Shown here: one piece after another, positions 19,163 through 29,004 of the stretch
Layout of the letters: each line of letters starts with the position of its first letter
Position numbering within the stretch: position 1 is the stretch's first letter
Origin: Streptomyces gilvus
Lineage (GTDB): Bacteria > Actinomycetota > Actinomycetes > Streptomycetales > Streptomycetaceae
Direction of reading: 5' to 3'
DNA: 64,000 nucleotides
Assembly: GCF_022513565.1 (NCBI RefSeq)
Contig: NZ_JAKWBE010000003.1
Coordinates: 62,001-126,000 of the forward strand
The notes under the pieces: model-generated
Database searches by the model: none
Seen by the model: only the letters and a program-made list of their open reading frames with translations
What the model was told of the DNA's origin: nothing
Program-made: the position numbers and the translations under genes

Positions 19163-19366
19163 TCAGGGGCAGGGGGGTTGGCGCTTCTTCAGGGCGTCGA
19201 GGAAGGTGGCGAAGGCGGGGGTGGGGAAGGTGAGGGTGGCTCGGGCGGGGGTTTTGGAGTCTCGGACGGCGGTGTGGGTCGCGGAGTTCGCTATCTCCAC
19301 GCATGCGTTGCCGTCGTCGGGGCCCGAGTAGGACGACTTCCGCCAGTTGTCCATGGGATGCCTCAC
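19163..19366 (-). CDS. DUF397 protein, first copy
   Basis: A 67-residue DUF397 protein (MRHPMDNWRKSSYSGPDDGNACVEIA). Its ATG overlaps the stop of the XRE regulator by 4 bp, the classic coupled arrangement, so this is the ancestral copy. It lacks four residues near the N-terminus relative to the two others. Confidence 0.88.
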   Translation of the reverse strand: MRHPMDNWRKSSYSGPDDGNACVEIANSATHTAVRDSKTPARATLTFPTPAFATFLDALKKRQPPCP

Positions 19367-20199
19367 AGCTCTTTCGCCAGCCGGTGGATGAAGTCACGCG
19401 ACCGCTCGGAGTCGAGTGACACAGCCTCCACTTTACGGAAGCGCGTTCGAAAGGCGCCAAGCTGTGCCTCTGAGTCGATGAAGGCCGAGCCATGGGGCAC
19501 GTCACGGACGACAGTGTCGAGTTTGGGCAGGGGGCCACCGACGTGCGTCATGGTGCTGGCCGCCCTGCCGAAACCGTCCAGGTCGAACGGGATGACGCGC
19601 ACGGTGATGTGGTCGGCTTCGGAGAGTTCCGCGAGTTTCATGAGTTGGGCTCGGCTGGCGGCCCGGTCGCTGACCCTGATGCGCAAGGCACACTCGTGGA
19701 TCACCAACTCGTACGGGATGGTGAACTGCTGACGTCGCAGCCGATGCCGTAGGCGCAACTCAAGCTCATCGCCGGTGAGTTCCGGAACTCTGGCGGAGAA
19801 GACACCACGTGCGTAGCCCTCCGTCTGGAGGAGGCCCGGCACGTACAGGATCGCCACCTCGCGCATGAATGCGGCGTGGTGCTCCAACTCGGCGAGATCC
19901 AGAAACGACGTGGGCAGCAGGCCTCGGTACTCCTCCCACCAACCGCGTGTCCGGTCAGTGGCCATCGCGACCAAGGCGTCAATGAACTCGTCATCCGTGC
20001 AGGCGTAGTGGGACGCCAGACGCCGCAGCCGCTGCTCACTCACGCCAGACAGTCCCGCCTCGATCTGACTGATCTGGACATTGCTCACGCCGAGTAGCTT
20101 GGCGGCCTCTCGGGCAGTCAGGCCGGCCGCATCGCGGAGCCTTCGCAGCTCCGTTGCCAGGCGCAGCTGGCGTGCCGTCGGTTCGCGCCTGGTGCTCAT
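19363..20199 (-). CDS. XRE family regulator with DUF5753
   Basis: A 278-residue protein. The N-terminal Cro/C1-type HTH is LRDAAGLTAREAAKLLGVSNVQISQIEAGLSGVS, and the rest is the DUF5753 domain (ILYVPGLLQTEGYARGVFSARVP, then ITVRVIPFD and the helix near ...GSAFIDSEA). DUF5753 proteins act as developmental or antibiotic regulators together with DUF397 partners in Streptomyces. The ATG at 20199 is preceded by AAGGAG, which decides the start over an upstream in-frame Met. Confidence 0.92.
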   Translation of the reverse strand: MSTRREPTARQLRLATELRRLRDAAGLTAREAAKLLGVSNVQISQIEAGLSGVSEQRLRRLASHYACTDDEFIDALVAMATDRTRGWWEEYRGLLPTSFLDLAELEHHAAFMREVAILYVPGLLQTEGYARGVFSARVPELTGDELELRLRHRLRRQQFTIPYELVIHECALRIRVSDRAASRAQLMKLAELSEADHITVRVIPFDLDGFGRAASTMTHVGGPLPKLDTVVRDVPHGSAFIDSEAQLGAFRTRFRKVEAVSLDSERSRDFIHRLAKEL

Positions 20200-20400
20200 G
20201 GCCGCTCCTTGCTCCAACACGCCTGTCGGCGCGACTCGTTCGGGGTCAGATTACGCGACCGGCTTGCTCAACCGAAACTTTCAGGTCTACCGTCAGTGAC
20301 GCAACGCACACACTGCGGAAGTGCACCGCTCCGCCTTGCCATGTCCTGACGGTCGCGGCGATGCCACCGCCAACCCCCACCTACGTACCGGAGTTGACGC

Positions 20401-20838
20401 ATGCCCGAAAACGCGCCGGAGCCCTGGGAGTACTGCCTCTCCATCCCCAACGACCCCCGCGCCGTCACCGTCAGTCGCCGCACCCTCCGGCTCATCCTCA
20501 CCGCGCACGGGCTGATCGGCCTCGTCGACGTCGCCGAACTGCTCGCCACCGAGCTGATCACCAACGCCGTACGGCACACGAAGGGGCCGGCCGCGTTGCG
20601 CGTGCGCTGGGCGCCGCCGGGCACGCTGCGGATCGGCGCGTGGGACGCGGATCCCGAACCGCCGGAGCCGCCGGTGCCGTTGGCGCGGCTGGATGAGGCG
20701 GAGGCGGGGCGAGGACTGGTGCTGGTCCGGGCCTGCGCGGACGTATGGGGCTGGCATCCGCTGTCGCGGCACGGCAACCGGGGCAAGTACGTGTGGTGCC
20801 AGTGCGCCCTGGAGGCGTCTGAATGTATCCCCGGCTGA
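20401..20838 (+). CDS. HATPase_c_2 protein, anti-sigma-factor-like
   Basis: A 145-residue Bergerat-fold ATP-binding protein of the RsbW/SpoIIAB class. LATELITNAVRHT is the N-box and RIGAWDADP the G1 box; a G2-like GRGLVLVRACADVWG follows. Such proteins bind sigma factors or anti-anti-sigma partners and often phosphorylate an antagonist. With the XRE-DUF5753 and DUF397 genes across the divergent gap, it completes the three-part cassette frequent in Streptomyces. Confidence 0.85.
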   Translation: MPENAPEPWEYCLSIPNDPRAVTVSRRTLRLILTAHGLIGLVDVAELLATELITNAVRHTKGPAALRVRWAPPGTLRIGAWDADPEPPEPPVPLARLDEAEAGRGLVLVRACADVWGWHPLSRHGNRGKYVWCQCALEASECIPG

Positions 20839-21333
20839 GTCGGGAGGGATTTGGAGGATATCCCTGGGTCCAATGACTTACCCGAAGTCGAAAGGCGGAG
20901 GGGACCGTAGCATGTCAGGAAAGCGGTGACCGGGTCCAGGTATCAGGGACGGTGCGTCGCGAGACCCGCGCGACATGGCGAAAGCTGGATTGCCTGAACC
21001 CCAATCTCCAGTCGACTAAAAGACAGGTCCGCCGGAAAGATACCTGATGCCGGCGCCGCTCTCTGTACGGGCTACTTTGCACGGCCCGTGCAACTCCAGG
21101 GGGCGGAGCGATTCCCAGTGAGGGAATTCAAGGAGATGAGTGGGGCGCCTAAATCGCGCTAGAACGTACATTCAGATGAAACAGGGGATCACCTAAAGGG
21201 CGCGAGCCCCATGGTGACGGAGTGCCCGTAGTAGTCGCAGGAGTAACGACCTGCCAAGGGGTCCGGGAAAACCGGAAACAGGGCGAAGGGGCACAGGTGA
21301 TATTGGGATCAAAGAGACCGGGAGGTATGCGAA

Positions 21334-23157
21334 ATGCAGAACGCCGAAGCGGTGCTTGAGATCCTCCGTGAACGCGGCAGGCGAAACCTGCCATGCAATG
21401 AGCTGTATCGACAGATGTTCAACCCGCAGTTGTATCTGATGGCCCACGGACGCATCTACTCCAACCAGGGGGCGATGACGCCCGGGGCCTCAGGGGAAAC
21501 CGCAGACGGCATGTCGCTGGACAAGATCGAACGCATCATCGATGCGCTACGTCACGAGCGTTTTCGATTCGAGCCGGTGCAGCGGACCTACATCCCGAAA
21601 AAGAACGGGAAGAGGAGACCGCTGGGCCTGCCGTCATGGACGGACAAACTGGTCGGCGAGGTGATGCGCCTCCTGCTGGAGGCGTACTACGAGCCGCAGT
21701 TCTCCGATCGCTCCCACGGCTTCCGTCCCGACCGAGGCTGCCACTCGGCACTACGCGAAGTGGCAGTGGTGTGGACAGGGACAACCTGGTTCATCGAGGG
21801 GGACATCTCCCGGTGTTTCGACTCGCTTGACCATCAGGTGATGCTCGGAATCCTGGGTGAAAGAATCCACGACAACCGGTTCCTGCGACTCGTGCAGAAC
21901 ATGCTCCGAGCCGGATACCTAGAAGACTGGACGTGGAACGCCACACTCAGTGGCGCACCGCAAGGTGGGGTTCTCTCACCCATCCTGTCCAATATCTATC
22001 TGCACAAGCTGGACACCTTCGTCGAAACAGTCCTCATGCCGGAATACACCCGTGGAAAGCTCAGGGCGAGGAACCCTGAGTACCGCGAGGTCGAAGCGGC
22101 TATCCAGCGGGCACGCAGGCGCGGAGACCGTGCCGAAGTGCGCGCTCTGCGCAAGCGGCTGCACAGCCTCCCGAGTCAGGACATGCACGACCCGGGATAT
22201 CGCCGCCTGCGCTATGTGAGATACGCCGACGACACCCTCATCGGGTTCACCGGACCGAAGGCCGAAGCCGAGGAAATCAAACAGCGCCTGACTCAGTTCC
22301 TGCGAGACGATCTCAAGCTGGAACTGTCACAGGAGAAAACACTGATCACCCACGCCGGAACCGGCAGGGCAAGATTCCTCGGATACGAAATCGCGATCCA
22401 CAAGAACGACAGCAGGGCAGAACGGAGATCAGGCCGCAGGCGCCAACGCCGGTCGGTCAACGGCACCGTTGAACTGCGCGTTCCGAAGGACGTGATCAAG
22501 GCCAAATGCGCCCCGTACCTGAAACGCGGAAAACCCGCGCGGCAGACCTCGATGCTCAACTACGACGACTACACCATCGTCAGCATCTACGGCGCCAGGT
22601 ACCGCGGAATCGTTCAGTACTACCTGCTCGCCGGTGACGTCTTCCGACTGAGCCGGTTGCACTGGGTCATGCAGTCCTCGCTGCTGTGCTCCCTGGCGAA
22701 CAAGCATCGCTCGACCATGTCGAAGATGGCCCGCAAGTACAAGGTCACCATCGACACCCCGGCCGGGCCTCGCAAGTGTCTCCAGGCCAGCATCACCCGC
22801 GCCCCGAGCAGGAAACCGCTGATCGCACAGTTCGGTGGCATTCCCCTCAAACGGCAGAAGTCCGCAGTCCTGAAGGACCGCGACCCTGCCCACAGTCCCC
22901 CTCGTCGGCGCGAGTTGACCAGGCGGCTGCTGGCAGGCTTCTGCGAACTCTGCGGACAGACCGAGAAAATCCAGGTCCACCAGATCCGCAAGCTCGCAGA
23001 CCTCGACCGGCTCGGGCAGGAACAACCCAACTGGGCAGCCCTCATGGCCAGGAAACGACGCAAGACACTCGTGGTCTGCTCAACCTGCCACGACGGCATC
23101 CACGTTGGACGCGAAGCCGCAGCTCACGGCAGTCACTGGAGAGCCCGTTGCGATTAA
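21334..23157 (+). CDS. ltrA: Group II intron reverse transcriptase/maturase with HNH domain
   Basis: A 607-residue intron-encoded protein for splicing and retrohoming. RT motifs are in order: GMSLDKIERII (RT0), RRPLGLPSWTDKLV, DISRCFDSLDH (first catalytic Asp), LSGAPQGGVLSPILSNIYL, RYVRYADDTL (YADD, Y297 onward) and LSQEKTLITH..ARFLGYEI. The maturase domain X follows at about residues 400-470, and a zinc HNH endonuclease at the end (CELCGQ...CSTCHDGIH). The ATG at 21334 has GGGAGG eight bases upstream. The stop codon lies inside domain V of the intron RNA, so the ORF reaches further 3' than in typical introns. Confidence 0.93.
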   Translation: MQNAEAVLEILRERGRRNLPCNELYRQMFNPQLYLMAHGRIYSNQGAMTPGASGETADGMSLDKIERIIDALRHERFRFEPVQRTYIPKKNGKRRPLGLPSWTDKLVGEVMRLLLEAYYEPQFSDRSHGFRPDRGCHSALREVAVVWTGTTWFIEGDISRCFDSLDHQVMLGILGERIHDNRFLRLVQNMLRAGYLEDWTWNATLSGAPQGGVLSPILSNIYLHKLDTFVETVLMPEYTRGKLRARNPEYREVEAAIQRARRRGDRAEVRALRKRLHSLPSQDMHDPGYRRLRYVRYADDTLIGFTGPKAEAEEIKQRLTQFLRDDLKLELSQEKTLITHAGTGRARFLGYEIAIHKNDSRAERRSGRRRQRRSVNGTVELRVPKDVIKAKCAPYLKRGKPARQTSMLNYDDYTIVSIYGARYRGIVQYYLLAGDVFRLSRLHWVMQSSLLCSLANKHRSTMSKMARKYKVTIDTPAGPRKCLQASITRAPSRKPLIAQFGGIPLKRQKSAVLKDRDPAHSPPRRRELTRRLLAGFCELCGQTEKIQVHQIRKLADLDRLGQEQPNWAALMARKRRKTLVVCSTCHDGIHVGREAAAHGSHWRARCD

Positions 23158-23174
23158 CGTCGCACGACGGGTTC
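23141..23174 (+). ncRNA. Group II intron domain V
   Basis: A 34-nt hairpin with the catalytic AGC triad at the 5' side (GAGCCCG at 23141), a short loop with TTAA, the two-base bulge region, and the closing CGGGTTC. It is the most conserved part of group II introns. Its base of TAA at 23155-23157 is the stop codon of the maturase ORF. Confidence 0.9.
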
Positions 23175-23284
23175 GGGAGGAGGCCGCTGGGAAAAGGGGC
23201 AGCTCCGCTGCCTCCTCGCCCGGCGGCCCACCTCACACTTGCGGCGGCCTAGCTCGTTGATCACCGCGATGGAAAGGAGAGCTG

Positions 23285-24199
23285 ATGGTCGGCTCGTCGC
23301 ATGAGGCGCTGCACCGGATCTTCCAGAAGGATCCGACGCTCCTGACGAAGGCATTACAGAAGGTGCTGCACGTACCGTTCCCGGAGCCGCGGGAGATCGC
23401 CGCGCTGAACGTGGACCTCACCGAGATCGAACCGGTCGAGCGCCGCGTGGACACCCTGCTGCGGGCGGAGACGGACGAGGGCACGTACCTGCTGGTGGTC
23501 GAGTCGCAGGGGAAGGTGGACGAGCGCAAACGGGGCAGTTGGCCGTACTACCTCAGTTACCTGTACGAGAAGTACCGCTGCGAGCCCGTGCTCATCGTCA
23601 CCACGCAGAGCAGTACGACGGCCAAGTGGGCGTCCAGGCCGATCCGGTTCGGCTTCCGTGGCTGGCACTCGATGACGGTACGGCCCCTGGTGCTGGGCCC
23701 GGACAACGTGCCGTTGATCACGAACGGACGACAGGCCGAGAAGGACGTACCCCTTGCGGTGCTCTCGGCGATGACACACGGCCGTGGCCCGCAGGCTCCG
23801 GCCATACTGGAATCCCTGGCCGCTGCGCTGCGGACCATCGACCCGGACAGTGCCGCAGTTTTCGTGCAGTTCGTCGACTCGTGCCTGGCCGACCCCCAGG
23901 CAAAGCTGATGTGGAGGGACCTGATGACGGCGATCCAGTACTTCTGGCGACACCCGCTGGCGGAGCAGGTGCGTGAGGAAGGGCGGGAACAAGGCCGCGA
24001 AGAAGGCCTGGAACAGGGCCGGGCTGAAACCAGGGCCCAGATGGTCCTCCGGATCCTGGAATGGCGCGAGCTCCCCGTGTCCGATGACGTACGCCGGCGC
24101 GTCGAATCCTGCACCGACCCGAAGCAGCTGGAGACCTGGGCGAAGCGAGCCCTGCATGTCAAGAACCCGTCGGAGCTGTTCGCGCCGAGTAGCGAGTAG
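23285..24199 (+). CDS. Rpn family nuclease-like protein (PD-(D/E)XK)
   Basis: A 304-residue protein of the RpnA-E / YhgA-like group. The N-terminal part carries the restriction-endonuclease fold with EPVERRVDTLLRAE...YLLVVESQGKVD (a D...ExQ/K catalytic arrangement). The C-terminal part has the helical REEGREQGREEGLEQGRAE run, a repeat region that varies between relatives. Rpn proteins nick DNA and stimulate RecA-independent recombination, and are annotated as transposase-like. The ATG at 23285 follows AAGGAGAGCTG. It is immediately downstream of the intron and may be the right-hand exon's gene. Confidence 0.82.
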   Translation: MVGSSHEALHRIFQKDPTLLTKALQKVLHVPFPEPREIAALNVDLTEIEPVERRVDTLLRAETDEGTYLLVVESQGKVDERKRGSWPYYLSYLYEKYRCEPVLIVTTQSSTTAKWASRPIRFGFRGWHSMTVRPLVLGPDNVPLITNGRQAEKDVPLAVLSAMTHGRGPQAPAILESLAAALRTIDPDSAAVFVQFVDSCLADPQAKLMWRDLMTAIQYFWRHPLAEQVREEGREQGREEGLEQGRAETRAQMVLRILEWRELPVSDDVRRRVESCTDPKQLETWAKRALHVKNPSELFAPSSE

Positions 24200-24338
24200 C
24201 CGCCCTGGGGGACGGCGGTCAGGCTCGAGTACGCGTGGTCGTGTGCTCGATCTCGGCCGCCCCCCTCCCCCGGTCCCCATGCCGTCACCTCTCCCAGACT
24301 CCATCACGATCCGGTCTCGGGGGCTTGCGCCCCTGGCG

Positions 24339-24386
24339 TGTAATCGATTCCAATCCTCCTTGCACGCAGTCGTGTAATCGATTCCA
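24339..24386. promoter_or_regulatory. Twin LacI-type operators before rbs
   Basis: Two identical 14-bp sites TGTAATCGATTCCA (24339-24352 and 24373-24386), 34 bp apart, precede the LacI gene. TNAANCGNTTNCA is the usual half-palindromic LacI/RbsR core. This supports autoregulation of the rbs operon by the first gene, with release by ribose or its phosphate. Confidence 0.85.
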
Positions 24387-24425
24387 TGCATCCACGAGGA
24401 GCGTCCACAAGGAGGTGGAGCGGCG

Positions 24426-25454
24426 ATGGCGAGCATCAAGGACGTCGCTGCCGAGGCGGGGGTGTCCGTCGCCACGGTCTCGCGCGTCCTGAACGACCAT
24501 CCGTCGGTCAGTGCCGACGCACGCGCACGCGTGCTGGCCGCCGTCGAGGCGCTGGGCTACCGCCCGAACGCCGTCGCCCGTTCCCTGCGCACCGACCAGA
24601 CCCACACGCTCGGCCTGGTCATCAGCGACGTGATGAACCCCTACTTCACCGAACTGGCCCGCGCCGTCGAGGAGGAGGCCCGCGCGCTCGGCTACAGCGT
24701 GATCATCGGCAACGCCGACGAGCGGCCCGAGCTGCAGGATCATCATGTGCGGACCCTGCTCGACCGGCGGATCGACGGGCTGCTCGTCTCCCCCACCGAC
24801 GGCGGGTCCCCGCTCATGCTGGAGGCCGCGCGCGCGGGGACGCCGATGGTGTTCGTCGACCGGTGGATCCCGGGCGTCGACGTGCCGGTGGTGCGCTCCG
24901 ACGGCCGGGCGGCGGTGCGGGACCTCGTGGCGCATCTGCACGGGATCGGGCACCGGCGGCTCGCGATCATCGCGGGTCCGGCGGCCACCACCACCGGCCG
25001 GGAGCGCGTGGAGGCCTTCCGGGAGGCGCTCGCCGAGTACGGTCTCGGGCTGCCGGAGGCCTACATCGGACAGGGCGACTTCCAGGCCGACAGCGGGCGG
25101 CGGGTCACCGAGGGCTTCCTGGACCTGCCCGAGCCTCCGCAGGTCGTCTTCGCGGCCGACAACCTGATGGCGCTCGGCGCCCTGGACGCCGTACGCGCGC
25201 GTGGGCTGCGCGTTCCGGACGACCTCGCACTGGCCGCGTTCGACGACATCCCCTGGTTCGTCCACACCGCCCCGCCCGTCACCGCGATCGCCCAGCCGAC
25301 CGGTGAGCTGGGCCGGGCCGCCGTCCGCGCGCTCGTGGACCGCATCGAGGGGCGGCCCCCGCGGTCCGTCACCCTCGCCGCCCGTCTCGTCGTACGCCGC
25401 TCGTGCGGCGAGAACCCCGACGGGAATCCCGCAACGAACAGGAGCCAGACGTGA
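24426..25454 (+). CDS. rbsR: LacI family repressor of the ribose operon
   Basis: A 342-residue LacI-family regulator. The HTH and hinge are MASIKDVAAEAGVSVATVSRVLNDHPSVSADARARVLAAVEALGYRPN. The effector domain is periplasmic-binding-protein-like (GRRVTEGFLDLPEPPQVVFAADNLMALGAL, LALAAFDDIPWF). It is first in the rbs operon: its stop overlaps the GTG of rbsA by 4 bp, and the twin operator lies upstream. The ligand is probably ribose or a ribose phosphate by operon content. Confidence 0.9.
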   Translation: MASIKDVAAEAGVSVATVSRVLNDHPSVSADARARVLAAVEALGYRPNAVARSLRTDQTHTLGLVISDVMNPYFTELARAVEEEARALGYSVIIGNADERPELQDHHVRTLLDRRIDGLLVSPTDGGSPLMLEAARAGTPMVFVDRWIPGVDVPVVRSDGRAAVRDLVAHLHGIGHRRLAIIAGPAATTTGRERVEAFREALAEYGLGLPEAYIGQGDFQADSGRRVTEGFLDLPEPPQVVFAADNLMALGALDAVRARGLRVPDDLALAAFDDIPWFVHTAPPVTAIAQPTGELGRAAVRALVDRIEGRPPRSVTLAARLVVRRSCGENPDGNPATNRSQT

Positions 25455-26971
25455 GCAACCCGGACGAGTTGCTGCGCATCGAGGGCATACGGAAGACCTT
25501 CCCCGGCGTGGTCGCGCTCGACGGCGTCGACTTCGACCTGCGCCGGGGCGAGGTCCACGTACTGCTCGGCGAGAACGGCGCCGGCAAGAGCACGCTCATC
25601 AAGATGCTGTCGGGCGCCTACCACCCGGACGAGGGCCGCGTCCTGGTGGACGGCGAGGAGGTGCACATCCGCGGGGCGCAGGACGCCGAGCGGCTGGGCA
25701 TCGCCACCATCTACCAGGAGTTCAACCTGGTCCCCGACCTCACGGTCGCCGAGAACATCTTCCTGGGGCGGCAGCCGCGCCGGCTCGGGATGATCGACCG
25801 GAAGCGGATGGAAGCCGACGCCGAGGTGCTGCTGCGGCGCGTCGGAGTGAACGTCTCGCCACGCGCGCGCGTGCGTGAACTCGGCATCGCGCGGCTGCAG
25901 ATGGTCGAGATCGCGAAGGCGCTGAGCCTGAACGCGCGCGTGCTGATCATGGACGAGCCGACCGCCGTGCTCACCTCGGAGGAGGTCGAGAAGCTCTTCG
26001 CGATCGTGCGCACCCTGCGCGAGGACGGCGTCGGGATCGTCTTCATCACCCACCACCTGGAGGAGATCGCCGCGCTGGGCGACCGGGTGACCGTCATCCG
26101 CGACGGGAAGTCGGTCGGCCAGGTCCCCGCCACCACCCCCGAGGACGAGCTCGTACGGCTCATGGTGGGCCGTTCCATCGAGCAGCAGTACCCGCGTGAA
26201 GTGCCCGAGCAGGGTGCCGCGTTGCTCACCGTCGAGGGGCTGACCCGGGACGGCGTCTTCCACGACGTCACCTTCGAGGTGCACGCCGGTGAGGTCGTCG
26301 GCATCGCGGGGCTCGTGGGAGCCGGCCGTACGGAGGTCGTACGGGCCGTGTTCGGGGCCGATCCCTACGACGAGGGGGCCGTGAAGGTCTCCGGGGCCGC
26401 CGTGAAGAGGCATGACGTCAACGCGGCCATGGCGGCCGGGATCGGGCTCGTGCCGGAGGACCGCAAGGGGCAGGGGCTCGTCCTGGACGCCTCCGTCGAG
26501 GAGAACCTGGGCCTGGTGACGATGCGGACCGCCACGCGCGCGGGGCTCGTCGACCTCAGGGGGCAGCACGCGGCGGCCGAGCGGATCGCCGGGCAGCTGG
26601 GCGTGCGGATGGCCGGACTCGGGCAGCACGTACGGACGTTGTCCGGCGGCAACCAGCAGAAGGTCGTCATCGGCAAGTGGCTGCTCGCCGACACCAGGGT
26701 GCTGATCCTCGACGAGCCGACGCGCGGCATCGACGTCGGCGCCAAGGTCGAGATCTACCAGCTGATCAACGAACTGACGGCCGCCGGGGCCGCCGTACTG
26801 ATGATCTCCAGCGACCTCCCGGAGGTGCTCGGCATGAGCGACCGGGTGCTGGTGATGGCCCAGGGCCGGATCGCGGGCGAGCTCGCGCGCGGCGAGGCCA
26901 CGCAGGACGCCGTGATGGCGCTCGCCGTATCCACTCCCACCACCGAAACGGAGGCCAGCCGTGGCCACTGA
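25451..26971 (+). CDS. rbsA: Ribose ABC transporter, duplicated ATPase RbsA
   Basis: A 506-residue CUT2-class sugar ATPase made of two nucleotide-binding domains. The first has [31 protein letters not shown] and [10 protein letters not shown]. The second has a degenerate Walker A ([17 protein letters not shown]), [15 protein letters not shown] and [16 protein letters not shown]2 ATPases normally have one impaired site, as seen here. It drives ribose uptake through the fused RbsC-RbsB gene product encoded next. Confidence 0.95.
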   Translation: MSNPDELLRIEGIRKTFPGVVALDGVDFDLRRGEVHVLLGENGAGKSTLIKMLSGAYHPDEGRVLVDGEEVHIRGAQDAERLGIATIYQEFNLVPDLTVAENIFLGRQPRRLGMIDRKRMEADAEVLLRRVGVNVSPRARVRELGIARLQMVEIAKALSLNARVLIMDEPTAVLTSEEVEKLFAIVRTLREDGVGIVFITHHLEEIAALGDRVTVIRDGKSVGQVPATTPEDELVRLMVGRSIEQQYPREVPEQGAALLTVEGLTRDGVFHDVTFEVHAGEVVGIAGLVGAGRTEVVRAVFGADPYDEGAVKVSGAAVKRHDVNAAMAAGIGLVPEDRKGQGLVLDASVEENLGLVTMRTATRAGLVDLRGQHAAAERIAGQLGVRMAGLGQHVRTLSGGNQQKVVIGKWLLADTRVLILDEPTRGIDVGAKVEIYQLINELTAAGAAVLMISSDLPEVLGMSDRVLVMAQGRIAGELARGEATQDAVMALAVSTPTTETEASRGH

Positions 26972-28910
26972 CACGCTCAAGAGCCGTGCGGGCGCCGGTG
27001 GCGCCACGGGCGGGCTGCGCCGGCTGCTGCTCGACAACGGCGCGCTGACCGCGCTGATCGTCCTCGTCATCGCCCTGTCGGCGCTCTCCGGGGACTTCCT
27101 GACCACCGACAACCTGCTGAACGTGGGCGTCCAGGCGGCCGTGACGGCCGTCCTCGCCTTCGGCGTCACCTTCGTGATCGTCTCGGCGGGCATCGACCTG
27201 TCGGTCGGCTCGGTGGCCGCCCTCTCCGCCACCGTCCTCGCCTGGAGCGCCACCTCGCACGGGGTGCCGGTCGCCTTGGCGGTCGTGCTGTCGGTCGCCA
27301 CCGGCATCGTCGCGGGCCTGGTCAACGGCTTCCTGACCGCGTACGGCAAGCTGCCGCCGTTCATCGCGACGCTCGCCATGCTGTCGGTGGCCCGCGGTCT
27401 GTCGCTGGTGATCTCCGAGGGCTCCCCGATCCCCTTCCCGGGCTCGGTCTCGCACCTCGGCGACACGCTCGGCGGCTGGCTGCCGGTGCCCGTGCTGGTC
27501 ATGGTGGTGATGGGGCTGATCGCGGCCTTCGTGCTGGGACGGACGTACATCGGCCGCTCCATGTACGCGATCGGCGGCAACGAGGAGGCGGCCCGGCTGT
27601 CCGGTCTGCGGGTGAAGCGGCAGAAGCTCGCGATCTACGCGTTCTCCGGGCTGTTCGCGGCCGTCGCGGGCATCGTGCTCGCCGCCCGGCTGTCCTCCGC
27701 GCAGCCGCAGGCCGCCGACGGCTACGAGCTGGACGCGATCGCCGCGGTCGTCATCGGCGGCGCCTCGCTCGCGGGCGGCACCGGCAAGGCGTCCGGCACG
27801 CTGATCGGCGCGCTGATCCTGGCGGTGCTCAGGAACGGCCTGAACCTGCTCAACGTCTCCGCGTTCTGGCAGCAGGTCGTCATCGGCGTCGTGATCGCGC
27901 TGGCGGTGCTCCTGGACACGCTGCGGCGCAAGGCGGGTGCGACCCCGGTGGCCGCCGGTGCGGGCGGCAACAAGGCGAAGCAGGCGGGGACTTACGCGCT
28001 CGCGGCGGTCGTCACCGTGGCGCTGGTCGGCGCGACCTCCTTCCTGCACGGCGGCGGATCGTCCTCCGCCACCCCGAAGATGGGCCTGTCCCTGTCCACC
28101 CTCAACAACCCCTTCTTCGTGCAGATCCGCTCCGGCGCCCAGGCCGAGGCGAAGCGGCTGGGCGTGGACCTGACCGTCACCGACGCGCAGAACGACGCCT
28201 CCCAGCAGGCCAACCAGCTGCAGAACTTCACCAGTTCGAACCTCGGGGCGATCATCGTCAACCCGGTGGACTCCGACGCCGCGAGCAACTCCGTGAAGGC
28301 CGCCGACAAGGCGAGGATCCCGGTCATCGCGGTCGACCGCGGGGTCAACAAGGCGGCCGTGGACGCCCTCGTGGCCTCCGACAACGTCAAGGGCGGCGAG
28401 CTGGCCGCGCGGACCATCGCCGAGAAGCTGGGCGGCACGGGGAAGATCGTGATCCTGCAGGGGCAGGCGGGCACGTCGGCGGCCCGGGAGCGCGCGGCGG
28501 GCTTCGCCGCCGGGCTCAAGGCCTACCCCGGCATCCAGGTCGTCGCCCAGCAGCCCGCCGACTTCGACCGCACCAAGGGCCTCGACGTGATGTCGAACCT
28601 GCTGCAGGCCCACCCCGACGTGCAGGGCGTCATCGCCGCCAACGACGAGATGGCCCTCGGCGCGATCAAGGCGCTGGGCGCCAAGGCCGGGAAGTCGGTC
28701 CAGGTCGTCGGATTCGACGGCACCCCGGACGGCCTGAAGGCGGTCCAGGGGGGCACGCTGTACGCGTCCGTGGCGCAGCAGCCCTCACAACTTGGCAGGA
28801 TCGCCGTGGACAACGCGCTGAAGGCGCTGCAGGGCAAGAAGGTCGAGGAGACGGTGAAGGTGCCGGTGAAGGTGGTCACCCAGCAGAACGTGGCCGGCTT
28901 CAGCGGCTGA
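26961..28910 (+). CDS. rbsC: Ribose ABC transporter, fused permease and binding protein (RbsC-RbsB)
   Basis: A 649-residue fusion. Residues ~25-310 are a CUT2 permease with about nine membrane segments (ends with [13 protein letters not shown]). Residues ~340-365 form an extra membrane helix ([18 protein letters not shown]). From ~370 on is a complete ribose-binding protein ([66 protein letters not shown]). The binding domain would thus be tethered to the outer face instead of being a free lipoprotein. The GTG at 26961 overlaps rbsA by 11 bp. This arrangement is uncommon outside actinobacteria. Confidence 0.93.
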   Translation: MATDTLKSRAGAGGATGGLRRLLLDNGALTALIVLVIALSALSGDFLTTDNLLNVGVQAAVTAVLAFGVTFVIVSAGIDLSVGSVAALSATVLAWSATSHGVPVALAVVLSVATGIVAGLVNGFLTAYGKLPPFIATLAMLSVARGLSLVISEGSPIPFPGSVSHLGDTLGGWLPVPVLVMVVMGLIAAFVLGRTYIGRSMYAIGGNEEAARLSGLRVKRQKLAIYAFSGLFAAVAGIVLAARLSSAQPQAADGYELDAIAAVVIGGASLAGGTGKASGTLIGALILAVLRNGLNLLNVSAFWQQVVIGVVIALAVLLDTLRRKAGATPVAAGAGGNKAKQAGTYALAAVVTVALVGATSFLHGGGSSSATPKMGLSLSTLNNPFFVQIRSGAQAEAKRLGVDLTVTDAQNDASQQANQLQNFTSSNLGAIIVNPVDSDAASNSVKAADKARIPVIAVDRGVNKAAVDALVASDNVKGGELAARTIAEKLGGTGKIVILQGQAGTSAARERAAGFAAGLKAYPGIQVVAQQPADFDRTKGLDVMSNLLQAHPDVQGVIAANDEMALGAIKALGAKAGKSVQVVGFDGTPDGLKAVQGGTLYASVAQQPSQLGRIAVDNALKALQGKKVEETVKVPVKVVTQQNVAGFSG

Positions 28911-29004
28911 CGGCCGCCGGCGGCCGGCACAGGGGAACGGCGGGCGGTCAGGGGCCCCCGCCCCGGGGCACTCATCTGGGTCACTCATCTGGGGAGTTCT
29001 ATTC

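Larger units (their letters stand above)
18501..19170. repeat. Tandem duplication unit around DUF397 genes
   Basis: Three copies of a ~292-326 bp unit are arranged head to tail. Each unit holds a DUF397 gene on the minus strand, a piece of the IclR 3' end (GAGCTKACGGARCTGCTGGG at 18501, 18793 and 19119), and a piece of the 3' end of the XRE regulator (near 18765-18792 and 19047-19118). The two inner copies of IclR and XRE sequence are remnants only. This is the footprint of unequal crossing over. Confidence 0.85.
20952..23236 (+). mobile_element. Group II intron (retroelement)
   Basis: A full self-splicing intron with its maturase. The proposed 5' end is GTGCG at 20952. The upstream RNA part carries a GCGAAAGC GNRA hairpin (from 20978) and the conserved ACGGAGT...CGTAGTAGTC segment at about 21217, which closely resembles the same segment of the lactococcal Ll.LtrB intron. 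Domain IV holds the ORF (21334-23157). Domain V is at 23141-23174. Domain VI is a long hairpin (about 23175-23230). The 3' end is set at 23236 (AC) by position; 5' and 3' ends are inferred, since exon pairing sequences were not found by eye. No target gene is visibly interrupted; it sits in the gap before the Rpn nuclease gene. Confidence 0.85.
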
